Shown here: in pieces, positions 1-7,964 of the stretch
Numbering within the stretch: the first letter of the stretch is position 1
How the letters are laid out: each line of letters begins with the position of its first letter
Translations under genes and position numbers: made by a program
Assembly (NCBI GenBank): GCA_964624475.1
Contig: CAZUYC010000015.1
Coordinates: 1 to 64,000, forward strand
Source of the DNA: CAZUYC01 sp964624475
GTDB taxonomy: Bacteria; Myxococcota_A; UBA9160; SMWR01
Direction: 5' to 3'
Length of the DNA stretch: 64,000 bases
Notes under the pieces: model-generated
What the model saw: only the letters and a program-made list of their open reading frames with translations
Database searches by the model: none
What the model was told of the DNA's origin: nothing

Positions 1-847
1 GCGCGTCGTCCCCCGTGACCCCGTGCAGGGCGGAGAGCTGCAGCCAGTAGTCCTTTCCGCTGTTCGGGTAGAGGGCGATCATCTGGTCGAGGATCGGCTT
101 CGCCGCGGCGTAGTCCTCCCGGGTCAGGTAGAGGGCCAGCAGCAGCTGGAGCCAGGCCTGCTGCGGGACCTTCGCGATCTCGACCGCCTTCTGCGCCGGC
201 GGGAGGGCCGCGTCGAGATCCTCGAGCTGGTAGTAGGACAGGGCCATCAGGAAGTAGCCGACGGAGTTCGGTCGCTCGACGGTCTGGAGCCAGGTGTCGA
301 GCGTCGCGACCACGTCCTTCCAGCGCTCCACCACGGCCTGGATCTGGGCGATCTGGAAGAGCACGTCCGCCCGGTCCCGCGGCGGCAGGCCCTCATCGCC
401 GTCGGCGAGCGCCTTCCTCAGGTACTCGATCGCGGGGTCGTTCTCCTCCTGGCCGTAGGCGATGTAGCCGTAGAGGCGATTGCCGAGCGCCCGCTCGTAG
501 GGGGTGAGCCTGTCGAGACGCAGCTTGCCCAGGGCGGCCTCCGCCTCGGCGTAGTTCTGCTCCGCGAGCCCATCTCTCGCCTTCTCGAAGACCTTGGCGA
601 CGTTCGGCGCGACCTGGAACTTGAGAAGCTCGGCCTTCTCCTTCTTCGAGAGCTTCTTTTTTTTCTTGCTCTTCTTCTTGGCGTCCTTCTCGGCGGTCGC
701 TTCCTCGGCGCTCGCCTCTCCGCTCTGCTTACCCGCCTCGTCCGGATTCGCGACCTCCTCGGCGAGCGCCGCGCCGGGCGGCGGGAGCCCGAGGGCCGCT
801 GCGAGGGCGAAGGCGACGAGCGCGCGCCGAGCGCGGGAAGGGGACAC
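1..847 (-). CDS. Exported TPR-repeat protein, C-terminus outside window
   Basis: The reading frame stays open to the left edge, so only the first 282 residues are visible. It begins at a GTG three bases after the tonB-like stop. The N-terminus has an arginine-rich start, a hydrophobic stretch and a cleavage-like ALAEE site, so export is likely. A lysine-rich run (residues about 52-75) follows, containing KKKSKKKKK. After that the protein is helical with TPR-like spacing: repeated Ala/Leu/Tyr patterns such as NYAEAEAAL, NDPAIEYLRKAL, EDLDAALPPAQKA and EDYAAAKPIL. TPR proteins commonly follow TonB in Gram-negative energy-transduction operons, where they probably scaffold envelope complexes. The function is inferred from that context only. 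The GTG start is the best available; the ribosome site is weak and translational coupling to the upstream gene is likely. Confidence 0.8.
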   Translation of the reverse strand, partial: MSPSRARRALVAFALAAALGLPPPGAALAEEVANPDEAGKQSGEASAEEATAEKDAKKKSKKKKKLSKKEKAELLKFQVAPNVAKVFEKARDGLAEQNYAEAEAALGKLRLDRLTPYERALGNRLYGYIAYGQEENDPAIEYLRKALADGDEGLPPRDRADVLFQIAQIQAVVERWKDVVATLDTWLQTVERPNSVGYFLMALSYYQLEDLDAALPPAQKAVEIAKVPQQAWLQLLLALYLTREDYAAAKPILDQMIALYPNSGKDYWLQLSALHGVTGDDA

Positions 848-850
848 GCG

Positions 851-1486
851 TCAGCTCTCCAGCGCGAAGCGGATGCGAACCTTGATGCCCCGACGCTCGA
901 CGGCCCTTCCGTCCTCGATCTTGGGGTTGTACTTCCAGCCCTTGACGGCCTGGATCGCGGCGCGGTCGAAGATCCTCTTCGGCTCGGCGTTCACCACGAC
1001 GGCGTTCCGGACGCTGCCGTCGGCTCCGACCGTGAACTGGACGTCGACCCAACCCTCGATCCCCTTCTGGCGCGCCTGGATCGGGTAGTCGGGCTGGATG
1101 CGCACCTGCGGCACGGCGTCGCGGTCGGAGCCCCCCGCGACGGCCAGGTCGGAGGCGCGGAGCCCGCCGATGCCGCCGCCCGCGCCCGAGTAGTCCACCG
1201 AGGGGGCGAGCGCGGCCATGTCGGCGCCCGGGATGACGCTCATCTTCTCGGCCATGCTCACGTCCTCCGCCGTCGGCGGAGGCTCGGGCTTCTCGATCTC
1301 GGGCTTGACCCGCTTCCTCTCCTCGACCTCGGTGTCCTTGCGCAGGCGCACGAACTCGATCTTCGGTGGTGCCAGGATCTCATCGAACGCGCCGCTCACG
1401 CCAATCAGGGTCCGGAGCAACCAGAAGAGTGCCACCGAGATGCACCAACCCGCGACGAACGCGACCGGAAGCCGAGATCGGGTCAA
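851..1486 (-). CDS. TonB-family energy transducer
   Basis: This protein of about 211 residues has the TonB layout. A short cytoplasmic N-terminus (LTRSRLPV) leads into one membrane helix at residues about 9-28 (FVAGWCISVALFWLLRTL). A charged, proline-containing linker follows (EKPEPPPTAED). The C-terminal TonB domain starts at about residue 120, with QPDYPIQARQKGIEGWVDVQFTV, split as YPIQARQKGIEG and WVDVQFTV, and ends in KVRIRFALES. Such proteins pass proton-motive energy from an ExbBD motor to outer-membrane receptors. ExbB and ExbD are not in the window. The TTG start at 1486 is preceded by GAGCGAGAA; the open frame continues upstream but would run into the Rieske gene. The start is uncertain, the family is clear. 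A TonB-dependent receptor lies at 38.1-40.8 kb, but nothing links the two directly. Confidence 0.85.
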   Translation of the reverse strand: MTRSRLPVAFVAGWCISVALFWLLRTLIGVSGAFDEILAPPKIEFVRLRKDTEVEERKRVKPEIEKPEPPPTAEDVSMAEKMSVIPGADMAALAPSVDYSGAGGGIGGLRASDLAVAGGSDRDAVPQVRIQPDYPIQARQKGIEGWVDVQFTVGADGSVRNAVVVNAEPKRIFDRAAIQAVKGWKYNPKIEDGRAVERRGIKVRIRFALES

Positions 1487-1611
1487 GGGTTCTCGCTCTC
1501 GTGAACCCCAGGCAGCGAAGCCGTGTCCATCATTGCGAGGATAGACCGGGTCCGCGTCGTCTGCGAGGTCCGGGTCGACCCTGGTCCGCCCCCGTGCTGT
1601 GGTGACCCGAC

Positions 1612-2745
1612 CTACAGAAGGGGCGCCAGCTCGTCGGCGTACCAGCGGTCGAAGGTGTGGACGCAGTCTTCGGTGGACTGATACGGGCCCGGGCGATAGC
1701 CGCGTGACGATGCGCCCGCCTGGGCGCGCTCGCACAGGCCCCAATCCTGCCGGTTCGTCAGGTCCCAGAACTCGACCACGTCGACGGGATCGAAGCCTTC
1801 CATCGCCACGGCCTCCCGCGTGAAGAGCCACTCGCACACGATGCGCGAGCGGGTGGGAGCGAGCGGCCAGATCGTGTGCGTCAGCACGTAGTCGGGATGC
1901 GGGCTCAGCAGCAGATTCGGATAGACCAGATAGTAGAAGACCTTCCGGTGATCATCAGCCGAGAGTCCGGGGATCTGCGGCAGGTGGCTCCGACCGCTCA
2001 TCGACATGGTGGCGAAGCCGTCGCGCAGCGCCATGGCGCCGCCGTTGAAGCACGCCCCGCCCTCGAGGACCCGCGCACCCGGCTCCAGGTGATTGCTGAT
2101 GCGGAACAGCTGCGGGTGCACCCCCGGGCAGTGGTAGCACTCGCTGTAGTTCTCGCAGATGAACTTCCAGTTGGCCTCGACCTCGTACTCCACGCGCTTG
2201 CCGCAGCGCAGCTCACCCATGCGGTAGCGGGCGAGATCGGGCAGATCGGCCAGATAGCGCTCGAGCGGCTCGGCGCGATCGTCCAGGTTGACGAAGATGA
2301 AGCCCGAAAAGAGCCCGAGCCGCACCGGCACCAGCGAGAACGCGCCCTTGGCGAAGTCCGCCGCCATGCGCGGCGCATGGGTCAAGCGTCCGTCGAGCGC
2401 ATAGGTCCAGGCGTGATAGGGGCAGCGCAGCCTCTCCAGCCCCTCGCCGCGGGGCGCATCGACGATGCGGGCGCCCCGGTGTCGGCAGACGTTGAAGAAG
2501 CCCCGCACGGTCGCGTCGCTTCCCCGAACGACGAGGATGCGCTCGTCGCCCACTTCGTGCGTGAAGAAGTCGCCCGGCTTCGCCAGGTCGGCTTCGCGGC
2601 CGATACACAGCCACATCCTGCCGAAGAGCTCCGACTGCTCGAGCCGGAATAGCTCGTCCGAGGTATAGAACGCCGCCGGCAGGGTGCGCGCCGACGCGAA
2701 GGGCTCGCGCGTGGCCGCCAGGTCGATCGCCGTCGGCCGGCTCAC
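1612..2745 (-). CDS. Rieske 2Fe-2S aromatic-ring-hydroxylating-type oxygenase, alpha subunit
   Basis: A 377-residue oxygenase component. The Rieske cluster ligands are C87, H89, C108 and H111 (CRHRGARIVDAP and CPYHAW). The mononuclear iron site is in ENYSECYHCPGVHP (residues 198-211), with H205 and H210 as likely ligands. A full-length alpha subunit of this family is about 350-450 residues, so it looks intact. The ECYHCPGVHP form is typical of the branch that includes choline monooxygenase and glycine betaine demethylase, as well as many uncharacterised oxygenases. The substrate could therefore be a quaternary amine, but aromatic substrates are not excluded. No reductase or ferredoxin gene is adjacent. 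Its ATG overlaps the stop of the upstream amidohydrolase (ATGA at 2742-2745), so the two are translationally coupled. Confidence 0.88.
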   Translation of the reverse strand: MSRPTAIDLAATREPFASARTLPAAFYTSDELFRLEQSELFGRMWLCIGREADLAKPGDFFTHEVGDERILVVRGSDATVRGFFNVCRHRGARIVDAPRGEGLERLRCPYHAWTYALDGRLTHAPRMAADFAKGAFSLVPVRLGLFSGFIFVNLDDRAEPLERYLADLPDLARYRMGELRCGKRVEYEVEANWKFICENYSECYHCPGVHPQLFRISNHLEPGARVLEGGACFNGGAMALRDGFATMSMSGRSHLPQIPGLSADDHRKVFYYLVYPNLLLSPHPDYVLTHTIWPLAPTRSRIVCEWLFTREAVAMEGFDPVDVVEFWDLTNRQDWGLCERAQAGASSRGYRPGPYQSTEDCVHTFDRWYADELAPLL

Positions 2746-4142
2746 GGGGGGTCGCCCTCGGGCAGCTTGAATACGAGCCCGCCCTTGATGACGACGGCGA
2801 CCTGCTGGAGCCGGCGCACGTCCGCGAGCGGATCGCCCTCGACGGCGATCAGGTCGCCGTAGCGCCCCGTCGCGATGCTGCCGACCCGGTCGGACCAGCC
2901 CATGCTGCGCGCGGCCCGCGAGGTCGCGGCCAGGATGGCCTGCATCGGGGTCATGCCGAGCCCCACCATGACCTCGAACTGCTTCGCGTTCCAGCCGTGC
3001 GGGTAGACCGCGGAATCCGTGCCGTAGACGATCGGCACGCCGGCGCGATGGGCGCGCTCGAAGCCCCTCCGCTGCGCCTCGGTGGTCTCGAGGTTCTTGA
3101 TCAGGAACTCCTCCGGCCAGCCCTGACGGCGGCCCTCGGTGTCGATGTAGGTGCCGTTGTAGACGTCCATGGACAGCGCGACCTGGCGTTCGCGGGCGAG
3201 CGCGATCGCCTCCTCGTCGATCAGCGACGCGTGCTCGATGGTATCGACGCCCGCGAGGATCGCCTCTTTGATCGAGCGGGCGCCGTGTGCGTGGGCGGCG
3301 ACCTTCTTGCCCGCGGCATGCCCCACCTCCACGACGGCGCGGATCTCCTCCGGCGTCATCTCGGGCGCCCCGGGGACGCCGCCGTAGGCCAGCACCGCGC
3401 CCGAGGCGATCACCTTGAGCAGGTCCGCGCCGCCTGCGACCGCGAGCTCCGCCCGGCGGCGGAACTCCTCCGGCCCGCGCGCCACGCCCGTGCGCACGAG
3501 CGCCGGGATCTCCCGCTCCGGAATCCCCGGGATGACGAGATCGCCCCCGCCGCCCGGCACGCTGAGATAGAAGCCGGCAACCTGCATGCGCGGCCCGAGG
3601 ATCTCGCCGCGGGCGATCTCGTCGCGCAAGGCGCGATCGCTCCAGGCGATGTAGGTGCCCACGTCGCGCACGCTGGTGAAGCCGGCGAGCAGCGTGAGGC
3701 GCGCGTTCTCGCGCCCCAGCGCCACCTGCTGCTCGAGCGTGCGCCGGTAGTAGACGCGGAGATCCGCCGTGTCGCCGGGCACGTCGGAGAGGTGGGTGTG
3801 CATGTCGATGAGACCGGGCAGGCAGGTATAGGGCGCGAGATCCAGGACCTTTGTACCGGCCGGCAGCGCCACGTCCTCGCCCACGGCGACGATGCGCCCT
3901 CGCTCGATCCAGACGGTGACCGATTCGCGCACCGCGTCCGCGAGGCCGTCCACGAGCCGGCCGCAGCGGACGCCCAGGGTGCCCGAGTCCGGCAGGTACG
4001 GCGCGCTCGCGACCTGGACGGCCGTGCCGCGCGCCCCGACCTGCCCACCAGCCGCCGGGTCGCCGGCCCTCGCTGGCCCGGCAATCAGCAGGCTGAACGC
4101 GAGCAGCAGCCGGCAGCCGGCGCGTCGCGACGGGCGGGTCAA
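2742..4142 (-). CDS. Exported metal-dependent amidohydrolase
   Basis: A 466-residue amidohydrolase-superfamily enzyme with an N-terminal signal peptide (MTRPSRRAGCRLLLAFSLLI, cleavage near PARA-G). The metal site is complete. H115 and H117 lie in LIDMHTHLSD, and K243 in LLKVIASGAV is the position of the carbamylated lysine. H284/H286 lie in VAAHAHGA, H304 in TIEHASL, and D376 in IVYGTDSAVYPHG. This set matches the imidazolonepropionase/Xaa-Pro dipeptidase (prolidase-type) branch, which hydrolyses cyclic amides or dipeptides. The enzyme would act in the periplasm. It overlaps genes on both sides by 4 bp (ATGA), in an operon with an exported M20 peptidase upstream and a Rieske oxygenase downstream. 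This arrangement suggests stepwise breakdown of a peptide-like substrate. Confidence 0.88.
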   Translation of the reverse strand: MTRPSRRAGCRLLLAFSLLIAGPARAGDPAAGGQVGARGTAVQVASAPYLPDSGTLGVRCGRLVDGLADAVRESVTVWIERGRIVAVGEDVALPAGTKVLDLAPYTCLPGLIDMHTHLSDVPGDTADLRVYYRRTLEQQVALGRENARLTLLAGFTSVRDVGTYIAWSDRALRDEIARGEILGPRMQVAGFYLSVPGGGGDLVIPGIPEREIPALVRTGVARGPEEFRRRAELAVAGGADLLKVIASGAVLAYGGVPGAPEMTPEEIRAVVEVGHAAGKKVAAHAHGARSIKEAILAGVDTIEHASLIDEEAIALARERQVALSMDVYNGTYIDTEGRRQGWPEEFLIKNLETTEAQRRGFERAHRAGVPIVYGTDSAVYPHGWNAKQFEVMVGLGMTPMQAILAATSRAARSMGWSDRVGSIATGRYGDLIAVEGDPLADVRRLQQVAVVIKGGLVFKLPEGDPP

Positions 4143-5539
4143 CGGGACAGCTCGGTCAACAGGCGATGGAGGAACTCCAGCGCATCGTAGAATGATTTCG
4201 TCCGCATGCGCTCGTCCTGTCCATGCGCCCGGTCCTCACGAGGGTCTTCCGCCACGGCCGCGACGCCGTAGGTCGGAATGCCCGCGTTGCGCACGAAGAG
4301 GCCGTCCGTCGCCCCGGTGCTCATGTCGGGGATGATCGGGATCCCCGGCCAGAACTCCCCGGTGAGCGACTCGATCGCCGCGAAGAGCTCTTCGTCGAGT
4401 GGGGACGGCTCGCTCGGTGTCGCCGGAGCCACCGGTGTGATGGCGATGGAGGGGTCGGCCACCACCCGACGGAGGATCTGCTCCGTTTCGGCGGCGCTGG
4501 AAGTGGGCACGATGCGGCAGTTGACGGTGGCGCGCGCCGTCTGCGGCAGGGCGTTCTCCGCATGGCCGGCCTCCAGCAGGGTCGCCACGCAGGTCGTCCT
4601 GGCCAGGGCGTTCAGGTAGGCATCGCCGGGCAGATCGGCGATCTCGGGGGCGTCCAGCCGGCCGGCTGCGATGGCGGCCACGATGGGTTGCACCGCGCTC
4701 GGGGCGAGCGCTTGCCAGCGTTCGAAGAACCTCTGCGTGGTCTCGTTCAGCTGGATCGGAAACTCGTAGGCCTGCAATCGCTCGAGCGCGTCGGCCAGCG
4801 CGTAGATGGCGTTGTCGCGGCGCGGGAGCGAGCTGTGCCCACCCGGATTGCGCGCGTCCAGGTAGAAGGAGGCGTAGATCTTCTCGCTGGTCTGTACCGT
4901 GAAGGCCCGCGGCCGATCGCCATCCAGCAGGACCGCGCCGGCGTCCGTGTTCAGGGCATACTCCGCGTCGAGCAGCGCCCGGTGCTCCTTCAGCAACCAC
5001 TGCAGGTTCGCGCCGGTGGTCTCCTCGTCGGCGCTGAGCACGAGGATGAGATCGCGGTCGGGCCGATAGCCGTCGCGCTTCATGCGAATCAAGTTCGCCA
5101 CCAGCATCGCCGCGCCGCCCTTGTTGTCGAGGCTTCCGCGCCCGTACAGGTAGCCGTCGCGCTCGGTCAGGCGAAACGGCGGCAGGGTCCAGTCCGAGGG
5201 CCGGGCGTCGACCACGTCGAGGTGGGCCATGAGCAGGATCGGGCGCTTCGATCCCTTGCCGCGATAGCGCGCCACGAGATTGCCGTCGCCGGGCTGGAGC
5301 CCGAGGACGTCGAGGTCCTCGGCCGGGAACCCGGCCGCAGCCAAGCGCGCGGCCATCGCCTCCGCGGCTCGGCGGGTCTGGCCGGGGCCACCGCTCGGCG
5401 CCGTGTTGATCTCGACGAGCTCCCGCAGGATGTCCAGGGCGAGCTCGCGGTCGGCCTGCGCTCCGGGGGCTGCCGCAGGGAGCGCCGGGGCGATGGAGAG
5501 GAGGGCGGCCAGGCATGCGAGCGCAGAGACACGGTACAT
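4139..5539 (-). CDS. Exported M20-family metallopeptidase
   Basis: 466 residues with a signal peptide (MYRVSALACLAALLSIAPAL, cleavage near GAQA). M20 (ArgE/DapE/CPG2) zinc and catalytic motifs are all visible. H106 and D108 lie in LLMAHLDVVD. D138 lies in GRGSLDNKGG, the bridging aspartate position. E172/E173 lie in SADEETTG, and a further ligand region is LNTDAGAVLLDG. The C-terminal STGATDGLFVRNAGIPTYG carries the last metal-side motif. The length is normal. The enzyme should hydrolyse peptides or N-acyl amino acids outside the cytoplasm. It is the first gene of the minus-strand operon, and its start lies 51 bp from the divergent decarboxylase gene, so the two probably share a promoter region. 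Confidence 0.9.
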   Translation of the reverse strand: MYRVSALACLAALLSIAPALPAAAPGAQADRELALDILRELVEINTAPSGGPGQTRRAAEAMAARLAAAGFPAEDLDVLGLQPGDGNLVARYRGKGSKRPILLMAHLDVVDARPSDWTLPPFRLTERDGYLYGRGSLDNKGGAAMLVANLIRMKRDGYRPDRDLILVLSADEETTGANLQWLLKEHRALLDAEYALNTDAGAVLLDGDRPRAFTVQTSEKIYASFYLDARNPGGHSSLPRRDNAIYALADALERLQAYEFPIQLNETTQRFFERWQALAPSAVQPIVAAIAAGRLDAPEIADLPGDAYLNALARTTCVATLLEAGHAENALPQTARATVNCRIVPTSSAAETEQILRRVVADPSIAITPVAPATPSEPSPLDEELFAAIESLTGEFWPGIPIIPDMSTGATDGLFVRNAGIPTYGVAAVAEDPREDRAHGQDERMRTKSFYDALEFLHRLLTELSR

Positions 5540-5590
5540 GGAGTCGACCCCGGTTCGGCTAGACTACCGCCCTTCCCTCGGTGTGTCTCG

Positions 5591-6781
5591 ATGTCTCGTT
5601 CGGCAACGCAAACGGCGTCTTCCTCGTTCGATCCGCACTTCGGCAGCAGCGCGGAGATGATCGTCGCGCTGCAGCCGACGGAACCGGTGTACTGCGTGTA
5701 TCCCGAGGTGTTGCGCGCCCTGGCGCGGGGCTTCCTCCAGGCCTTTCCCGGTCGCGTCCTCTATGCGGTCAAGGCCAACCCCGAGCCGCGCATCCTCGAG
5801 CAGCTCTGGTCGGCCGGCGTCCGGTACTTCGATACGGCGTCGGTTGGCGAGATGCGCACGGTGCATGCCGTGGCGACGGATGCCGTCTGCTATTTCATGG
5901 CTCCGGTCAGGTTTCCGGGGGCCATGCGCGAGGCCTTCGAGGTCCATGGCGTGCGCGACTGCGTCATCGATCACGTCGACGAGCTCGAACGCGTCACGCG
6001 CGAGGTCCCCGCGCGCGAGCTGACCATCTTCGTGCGCATGGCCGCGCACGAGCCCGCGGCATTGTACGACCTGTCGGAGAAGTTCGGCGCGTCGGACGAT
6101 CGGGCCGTCGATCTGCTGCAAGCGGTGGCGCGCAGCGGCGCGCAGCCGGCCCTCGCGTTCAACGTGGGGTCCCTGGTGCGCCATCCGGAGGCGTACGTGA
6201 ACGCGATCGAGCGTGCGGCTGCGGTCTTGAAGCGCTCGGGCGTCGAGATCACGTGGCTCGACGTCGGGGGTGGCTTTCCGCGGCGCTACCCCGAACCGGT
6301 CGCCGAGCCCATCGAGCGTTTCTTCGCCGCCATCGCCAGTGCGAGAAGCGTGCTGCCGGGGACGGTCGAGCTGATGGCCGAGCCCGGCCGGGCGCTGGTC
6401 GCCGACGGCATGTCGCTCGTCACCCGGGTATTGCATCGCGACGAGGATCGGCTCTACCTGAACGATGGCGTCTGGGGCAGCCTGATCGAGCCGCTGGTGG
6501 CCCAGGGGAGGTTCCGATTTCCGGCGCGCGTGCTGCGCGGCGGGCAGGTCCTCGAGGATTCCCAGCGGGCCTTCACCGTATTCGGACCGACGTGTGATTC
6601 CCTGGATCGTCTCCCCAAGCCCCTGCCGCTGGCGACGTCCATCCGGGCCGGCGACTGGGTCGAGTTCGGGCTGATCGGCGCCTACTCGCTCAGCAACCGC
6701 ACGGCGTTCAACGGCCTCTACCCCGATCGTTTCGTGCGCATCGATTCGAGCTCGCTGCCCCCGGGGTTCTCGGGCGCCTAG
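5591..6781 (+). CDS. Fold-type III PLP decarboxylase (ornithine/diaminopimelate type)
   Basis: 396 residues, alanine-racemase-fold decarboxylase. The PLP lysine is K61 in LYAVKANPEP. The glycine-rich phosphate loop is in WLDVGGGFPRRY, followed by AEPGRALVADG. The C-terminal GPTCDSLD carries C335, the cysteine that ornithine decarboxylases donate across the dimer interface. The CDSLD form favours ornithine or lysine decarboxylase over LysA, so the product is probably putrescine or cadaverine. The length fits short bacterial ODCs. The ATG at 5591 was chosen because homology-like sequence begins soon after it; an open frame upstream lies antisense to the M20 gene. No transporter is adjacent. Substrate specificity cannot be settled from motifs alone. 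Confidence 0.88.
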   Translation: MSRSATQTASSSFDPHFGSSAEMIVALQPTEPVYCVYPEVLRALARGFLQAFPGRVLYAVKANPEPRILEQLWSAGVRYFDTASVGEMRTVHAVATDAVCYFMAPVRFPGAMREAFEVHGVRDCVIDHVDELERVTREVPARELTIFVRMAAHEPAALYDLSEKFGASDDRAVDLLQAVARSGAQPALAFNVGSLVRHPEAYVNAIERAAAVLKRSGVEITWLDVGGGFPRRYPEPVAEPIERFFAAIASARSVLPGTVELMAEPGRALVADGMSLVTRVLHRDEDRLYLNDGVWGSLIEPLVAQGRFRFPARVLRGGQVLEDSQRAFTVFGPTCDSLDRLPKPLPLATSIRAGDWVEFGLIGAYSLSNRTAFNGLYPDRFVRIDSSSLPPGFSGA

Positions 6782-6813
6782 GCCGCCCGCCCGGCAAGGG
6801 GATGGAGGCGATC

Positions 6814-7545
6814 CTACTCCGTTTCGCAGAAGGGAAGCTCACAGGTCATCGGTCCGGAATAGAGAGGAACGGACAGATCGCTCAGAACCCGCCGATCCCC
6901 GTCCCGCACGACCTGGAACCTCATGCTTCCAACCTCGACTCCCTTGTGGTAGATCGGCTCGCCGGCCCCGGAATCCCAGCGCGTTCCGCGCGGCGTCGTC
7001 TCCGGCAACGCGCGCCTCAGGTTCAGGGTCGTCTCGCCGCCGCGCACCGTGTACGAGCTCCCCGCCTTGGGGTCGATCACGAGCTCGACGCGTCGTGTCG
7101 TCGTCGGCATCCTCCAATGCAGGTGCTCGCCCGGTCGGAGGAGCGCGCGCTTCGCGACCGCGTGTTCCGATCCGATCAGGAGCTCCAGGGTGTGCCGGAC
7201 GCCGGCGGCCAGGTAGAACCGGACGGCGTCCTGGTCGCAGAAGATCCTTCGCGTCGTCTGGGCCTCCCGGGCTCCTCGGCGCAGGAACCATTTTCGGCAG
7301 CTGCCGGCGCTGGGTTCGAGGCTCCGCCCGTCCACGCGCAAGCGGAAGAGCAGGAAGCGTCCCTTGGTCCGCAGGTCGAGCTCGATCGGGACGAACTTCG
7401 CGCCCTCGACGGGCTCCGGACCCGAGAACTCCGGCGGGCTGTTCGCCAGGGTCGGGATCGCATAGATGACGTGCGGACATCCCAGGAGCAGCACGGCGAC
7501 GAGGAGCAGGAGCGAGCACCCGACGCTGGACACCATCCTCGTCAT
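6814..7545 (-). CDS. Lipoprotein of unknown function
   Basis: 243 residues. The ATG at 7545 opens a lipoprotein signal (MTRMVSSVGCSLLLLVAVLL, then LGC as lipobox). A longer open frame upstream overlaps the next gene and was rejected. The mature part is rich in beta-type sequence and has paired cysteines (AGSCRKWF, IFCDQD, MTCELPFCETE) that could form disulfides outside the cytoplasm. No catalytic motif or known family was recognised. It is the last gene of the minus-strand run starting at 13.2 kb, 17 bp after the GFA-type gene, and ends convergently 33 bp from the decarboxylase gene. Confidence 0.75.
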   Translation of the reverse strand: MTRMVSSVGCSLLLLVAVLLLGCPHVIYAIPTLANSPPEFSGPEPVEGAKFVPIELDLRTKGRFLLFRLRVDGRSLEPSAGSCRKWFLRRGAREAQTTRRIFCDQDAVRFYLAAGVRHTLELLIGSEHAVAKRALLRPGEHLHWRMPTTTRRVELVIDPKAGSSYTVRGGETTLNLRRALPETTPRGTRWDSGAGEPIYHKGVEVGSMRFQVVRDGDRRVLSDLSVPLYSGPMTCELPFCETE

Positions 7546-7562
7546 CGCTTCGCCTTCCAGCG

Positions 7563-7937
7563 CTATTTCCTGGGCAGATCGTCGCGAGTGTCGAACCAGG
7601 GGATGTGCTCCTCGAAGAAGGCATGGCCCTGCGGCTCGAAGGCTTCCGGCGTGTCGAAGCCATTGAGGTACAGGTCGATCTCGTCGGGACGTCTGGCCGT
7701 CTCGTAGGCGATGGGCGTTCCGCAGCGGGCGCAATGGCTGCGCGTCACGCCGGGAGACGAATGGAAGGTCGCCCGTTCACCGCTGAACGCGACCTTGTCG
7801 CGCTCGAAGTTCACGAAACAGGTCACCGGAGATCCGGTATGCCGCCGGCAGCTGGCGCAATGGCAGTAGGAGACCCAGCGCGGTTCGCCGCCGGTTTCGA
7901 AGCTCAGTCGACCACACAAGCAATGTCCGCGTGCCAT
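7563..7937 (-). CDS. GFA (CENP-V) domain zinc-binding protein
   Basis: A 124-residue protein with the full set of GFA-family cysteines: CLCG near the start, CHCASCRRHTG (residues about 25-35), and HCARCGTPIAYE (residues about 68-79). The family is named after glutathione-dependent formaldehyde-activating enzyme. Most single-domain members have no proven reaction; they bind zinc through these cysteines and may handle thiol adducts. The length matches single-domain members. It is a cytoplasmic protein with no signal sequence. It sits 27 bp after the membrane protein gene and 17 bp before the lipoprotein gene. The family assignment is firm; a role in formaldehyde handling is only a possibility. 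Confidence 0.9.
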   Translation of the reverse strand: MARGHCLCGRLSFETGGEPRWVSYCHCASCRRHTGSPVTCFVNFERDKVAFSGERATFHSSPGVTRSHCARCGTPIAYETARRPDEIDLYLNGFDTPEAFEPQGHAFFEEHIPWFDTRDDLPRK

Positions 7938-7964
7938 GTCATCGGCTCCCGTCCCCGGATCGGC

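Noticed and set aside
23..1504. Long open frames antisense to tonB and the TPR gene
   Set aside because: They are frames forced open by high GC. They lack domain motifs, and the opposite strand has clear families.
4223..5590. Upstream extension of the ornithine-decarboxylase-like gene
   Set aside because: It is antisense to the M20 peptidase and shows no family sequence; the ATG at 5591 gives the complete enzyme.
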